Origin: an uncultured Bacteroidota bacterium
GTDB taxonomy: Bacteria; Bacteroidota; Bacteroidia; Chitinophagales; Chitinophagaceae
DNA length: 10,483 nt
Assembly: GCA_903879995.1 (NCBI GenBank)
Contig: CAIRNW010000392.1
Span: 1 to 10,483, forward strand
Direction of reading: 5' to 3'
The position numbers and the translations under genes are program-made. Numbering within the stretch: the first letter of the stretch is position 1; the number at the start of each line of letters is the position of its first letter. Below are positions 9,601 through 10,483 of this stretch, in pieces. The notes below the pieces were generated by a model. It did no database searches. It saw only the letters and a list, made by a program, of their open reading frames with translations, and was not told the origin of the DNA.

Positions 9601-9902
9601 GCCTGGTATTTTTTTTTGGTGCGTTGGTGCGATTCGAAGTCCAAAGAGCCGTTTCGCTGCTGAAGCTGGATCAGATTATAGGCTTCGCGGTCCAGGTTTA
9701 AACCCACCAGGATTCGAATTTTCCCCAATGGTTCCAGGGCATCGTACAGTTGATAAAAACCACTTGCCCTGAAATATCCCACCAAGACATCGAAATGCAC
9801 CGTGTCCCTTAACATGGCCTTGAAGCGGCCGAGCAGGGTTTGCCCCTCTTCGTTGGTGAAGAAGGTCAAGTCGGTATGTTCAGGTTGGTTTTTTATCGTC
9901 AT
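6660..9902 (-). CDS. PLD-nuclease/SNF2-type helicase fusion
   Basis: A 1080-residue two-part protein. Residues about 1-215 form a phospholipase-D-like domain. It has VLVGYFRASGF near residue 40, then a single HKD half-site with His159 and Lys161 (NIHAKVYIG) followed by GSSN (180-183). Single-HKD proteins normally pair as dimers to make one nuclease site. A complete superfamily-2/SNF2 motor follows. It comprises motif I ADVVGLGKT (298-306, Lys305), DEAH box (369-372), motif III TATPLNN (398-404), a motif IV-like VVFTE (about 682-686), motif V TDILSEG (753-759) and motif VI QRAGRVNRLG (782-791). About 280 residues lie between the two RecA lobes, and about 280 residues without recognised motifs follow motif VI. 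The ATG at 9902-9900 is 39 bases below a palindrome and candidate promoter, making this the first gene of the operon. The role is likely ATP-driven movement on DNA coupled to cleavage; no catalytic residue I can check is missing. Confidence 0.95.
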   Translation of the reverse strand: MTIKNQPEHTDLTFFTNEEGQTLLGRFKAMLRDTVHFDVLVGYFRASGFYQLYDALEPLGKIRILVGLNLDREAYNLIQLQQRNGSLDFESHQRTKKKYQAHLKEEIENAEENDRNLEIGVRKFIEFLTMECTESNLDEATYGNGKKMEIRAFPSQNIHAKVYIGRFKPGDRDYGFVITGSSNFSESGLIANREFNVELRKRADVRFAEDQFNALWNESADISEDFVDTIQNKTWLNDQILPYELYLKLIYEYLEEDINLAAEFEPFLPEGFMKLTYQSQAATQAKKILETYNGVFLADVVGLGKTFITALLLQQLQGRTLVVCPPVLKEYWKDSLFDFGIRGFEVESLGKLDHLLQKGTARYDYVVVDEAHRFRNDNTLAYANLLNICRGKKVILVTATPLNNTVDDIFAQLKLFQAPKNATIPGIPNLEKYFSSFRTRLAKLDKTDPEYKKLIKDISDDIRNKILRYVMVRRTRKDVMTYYLEDMKVQGLVFPEVDNPQKIVYQYEDQLEQIFNETIKLLSEFNYARYTPLLYYVGNKPLREFDRQQQRNIGGFMKSILVKRLESSFHAFRQSVQRFIGSYEKFIKMYLDGTIYISKKVDVYDLIESDDINRLEALVQDEQAQKYSSDDFKKEFIANLSFDLGILNRIQTLWQTVDTDPKLETFVQQLRAVPALNNNRLVVFTESKETGDYLYERLHREYPGKVMFYSSAGARHTNHTLVSKHAVARDIITANFDPKSKERSDEIKILIATDILSEGINLHLSNVLVNYDLPWNPIRVLQRAGRVNRLGSASDKVHIFNFFPTTQSDAHLGLEVNITNKIQIFHDILGEDAKYLSDGEEFGSQELFDTLNRKSAYTGEDAEGDSELKYLELMRNIRDQQPDLFEKIKHLPKKARSGHQNEKVETEQLITFFRIGRLKKFYLYQNGDSREITFFDAVNNLECPPDTRRAHLPETYYNMLDANKKQFEMDTSSEEEGTKGGGQSNTKYIENRLKDKNFKHYKGFTDTNEEFINGVKEMLAQGTIAKKTAQSIKKELEKTLDPLQILYILEKHIPQINILGPQATPLFQKREVILSGYLTK

Positions 9903-9940
9903 TCAACAGTACTTTAAAAATTGCCAAGGTTGTAGCGATT

Positions 9941-9969
9941 GTGGGGGAGTGTGCGCATACTTTCCCCAC
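9941..9969. promoter_or_regulatory. Imperfect 29-base palindrome, candidate operator or leader hairpin
   Basis: The arms GTGGGG (9941-9946) and CCCCAC (9964-9969) are perfect complements. The centre is the self-complementary TGCGCA (9952-9957). Allowing one gap and a few mismatches, the whole element reads nearly the same on both strands. It sits directly downstream of the candidate -7 box and upstream of the helicase start, where a repressor would block transcription. As RNA it could also form a hairpin in the 5' leader. No T-run follows on either strand, so it is not a standard terminator. Confidence 0.5.
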
Positions 9970-9976
9970 ATCCCTG

Positions 9977-10004
9977 CAAATTTAGCGATTAATAAGCTAC
10001 CAAA
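9977..10004 (-). promoter_or_regulatory. Candidate Bacteroidota-type promoter for the operon
   Basis: On the minus strand, TTTG (10004-10001), a 16-base spacer and TAAATTTG (9984-9977) resemble the known Bacteroidota promoter pattern: a TTG-type -33 element and a TAnnTTTG -7 element. The spacer is about one base shorter than the usual range. Transcription would start close to 9970, at the edge of the palindrome, giving a leader of about 65-70 bases. It is a motif match only. Confidence 0.45.
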
Positions 10005-10156
10005 GGGACTTGGTACCATAAAAAATATTAGGGTGGCTGCGTGCTTAAGAGGGAAGACTCGTTTATTAAAAGTGCCACTCTTTTTATGTTCCTGGCCTCA
10101 AGCAAATAGTCCATTTATCCCCTGCTATAGTTCCATTGGTAGAGAGGGACGTACTA

Positions 10157-10483
10157 CTAGCCTAATGCAATCCTCAACTTCTTTATACATTCGACAGTGC
10201 TTCCATTAATTCTTTCGTTTGTACCTAAAAAATGAACAAAATTTTTGGTATCCAAAAGTGCAATAGTTTCATCTAAAGCACCCATTAAAACATCTTTTTG
10301 CGCTAATTTTGAAGAAAGACGAAGGCTGCCAATAGTTTTATCAAAAATAAAAATGGATTTTTTATCTTTATATGTATACTCCTCATGATCAATTTCAAGT
10401 GGATCGATTACGTTCTGCATTGAAAACATTTCCTTGATTAACTTTGCTATGATTTTGACCTGAACATCTGGAGAGTCAAGAGA
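10157..10483 (-). CDS. Hypothetical protein, C-terminal part only
   Basis: The frame is open from the right edge to a TAG at 10159-10157, giving 108 visible codons. An ATG at 10429-10427 exists, but the frame continues upstream of it without a stop to the window edge, so the true start is probably outside. The visible part has a short helix-like stretch (KIIAKLIKEMF), then alternating hydrophobic residues (KKSIFIFDKT) and a helical tail. I do not recognise the family and see no catalytic motif, signal peptide or membrane segment. Its sequence is clearly AT-richer than the helicase and methyltransferase N-terminal coding regions. It is separated from the operon by 254 bases, so it is probably a different transcription unit. 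Confidence 0.6.
   Translation of the reverse strand, partial: SLDSPDVQVKIIAKLIKEMFSMQNVIDPLEIDHEEYTYKDKKSIFIFDKTIGSLRLSSKLAQKDVLMGALDETIALLDTKNFVHFLGTNERINGSTVECIKKLRIALG

Larger units (their letters stand above)
9903..10156. other. Intergenic region at the head of the operon
   Basis: This 254-base gene-free stretch separates the partial upstream gene from the helicase. The half near the helicase (9930-10005) holds a candidate promoter, an imperfect palindrome and a short direct repeat, each listed separately. The other half (about 10020-10156) shows nothing I can support. No GC-rich hairpin followed by a T-run is visible that would end transcription of the upstream gene. No small ORF with a credible start, and no tRNA fold, was seen. 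Confidence 0.7.

Noticed and set aside
1..9902. A canonical BREX or DISARM locus
   Set aside because: The methyltransferase and helicase types are similar in kind, but no PglZ, BrxC, BrxL, DrmA or DrmB sequence is visible, and the PLD domain is fused to the helicase.
10068..10085. AAAAG/CTTTT hairpin as a terminator of the upstream gene
   Set aside because: The stem is five pairs and almost all A-T with a seven-base loop; no stable GC stem with a following T-run exists on the relevant strand.
9802..10209. Plus-strand open frame of 135 codons across the intergenic region
   Set aside because: It starts inside the helicase N-terminus on the opposite strand and ends inside the partial gene. It has no recognisable domain and crosses the candidate promoter.
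10157..10429. The ATG at 10429 as the true start of a 90-residue protein
   Set aside because: The same frame stays open upstream to the window edge with coding-like residues, so an internal methionine is more likely.

Overview
The window carries one compact leftward (minus-strand) operon that looks like a DNA-restriction or anti-phage defence locus. It is bounded upstream by the 3' end of an unrelated-looking, AT-rich gene, and it runs off the left edge. The host is probably a member of the Bacteroidota. The only promoter-like element upstream of the operon fits the Bacteroidota/Flavobacteria pattern (TTTG, spacer, TAAATTTG) rather than an E. coli sigma-70 promoter. The genes also lack clear Shine-Dalgarno sequences. 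This assignment is inference from sequence style, not from a marker gene.

Layout in transcription order, right to left. (1) 10483-10157: C-terminal 108 codons of an unrecognised protein. (2) 10156-9903: 254-base intergenic region with a candidate promoter, an imperfect palindrome directly downstream of it, and an 8-base direct repeat. (3) 9902-6660: 1080-residue protein with an N-terminal phospholipase-D-like (HKD) nuclease domain and a complete SNF2/superfamily-2 helicase core. (4) 6663-3067: 1198-residue Eco57I/PglX-like N6-adenine DNA methyltransferase with a putative N-terminal PD-(D/E)XK nuclease and a C-terminal target-recognition region; its start overlaps the helicase stop by 4 bases (ATGA). 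(5) 3058-1559: 499-residue RecF/SMC-like ABC-type ATPase with an unrecognised helical C-terminal domain, beginning 8 bases after the methyltransferase stop. (6) 1509 to the left edge: a GHKL (Hsp90/sacsin-like) ATPase, 503 codons visible, beginning 49 bases after the ATPase stop.

A likely working model (inference): the methyltransferase marks host DNA at a sequence set by its recognition domain. The PLD-helicase translocates on, and cuts or remodels, unmodified DNA. The two accessory ATPases regulate or sense. The combination resembles BREX, DISARM and type I/ISP restriction in general logic, but no PglZ, BrxL, DrmA, DrmB or HsdS homologue is visible. I cannot match it to a named system from sequence alone.

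The most striking nucleotide-level signal is a sharp drop in GC, from about 52-55% to about 25-33%, over roughly 3280-4500. It starts immediately after the NPPY catalytic motif and ends shortly before the C-terminus of the methyltransferase. This looks like a specificity cassette that was swapped in by recombination.
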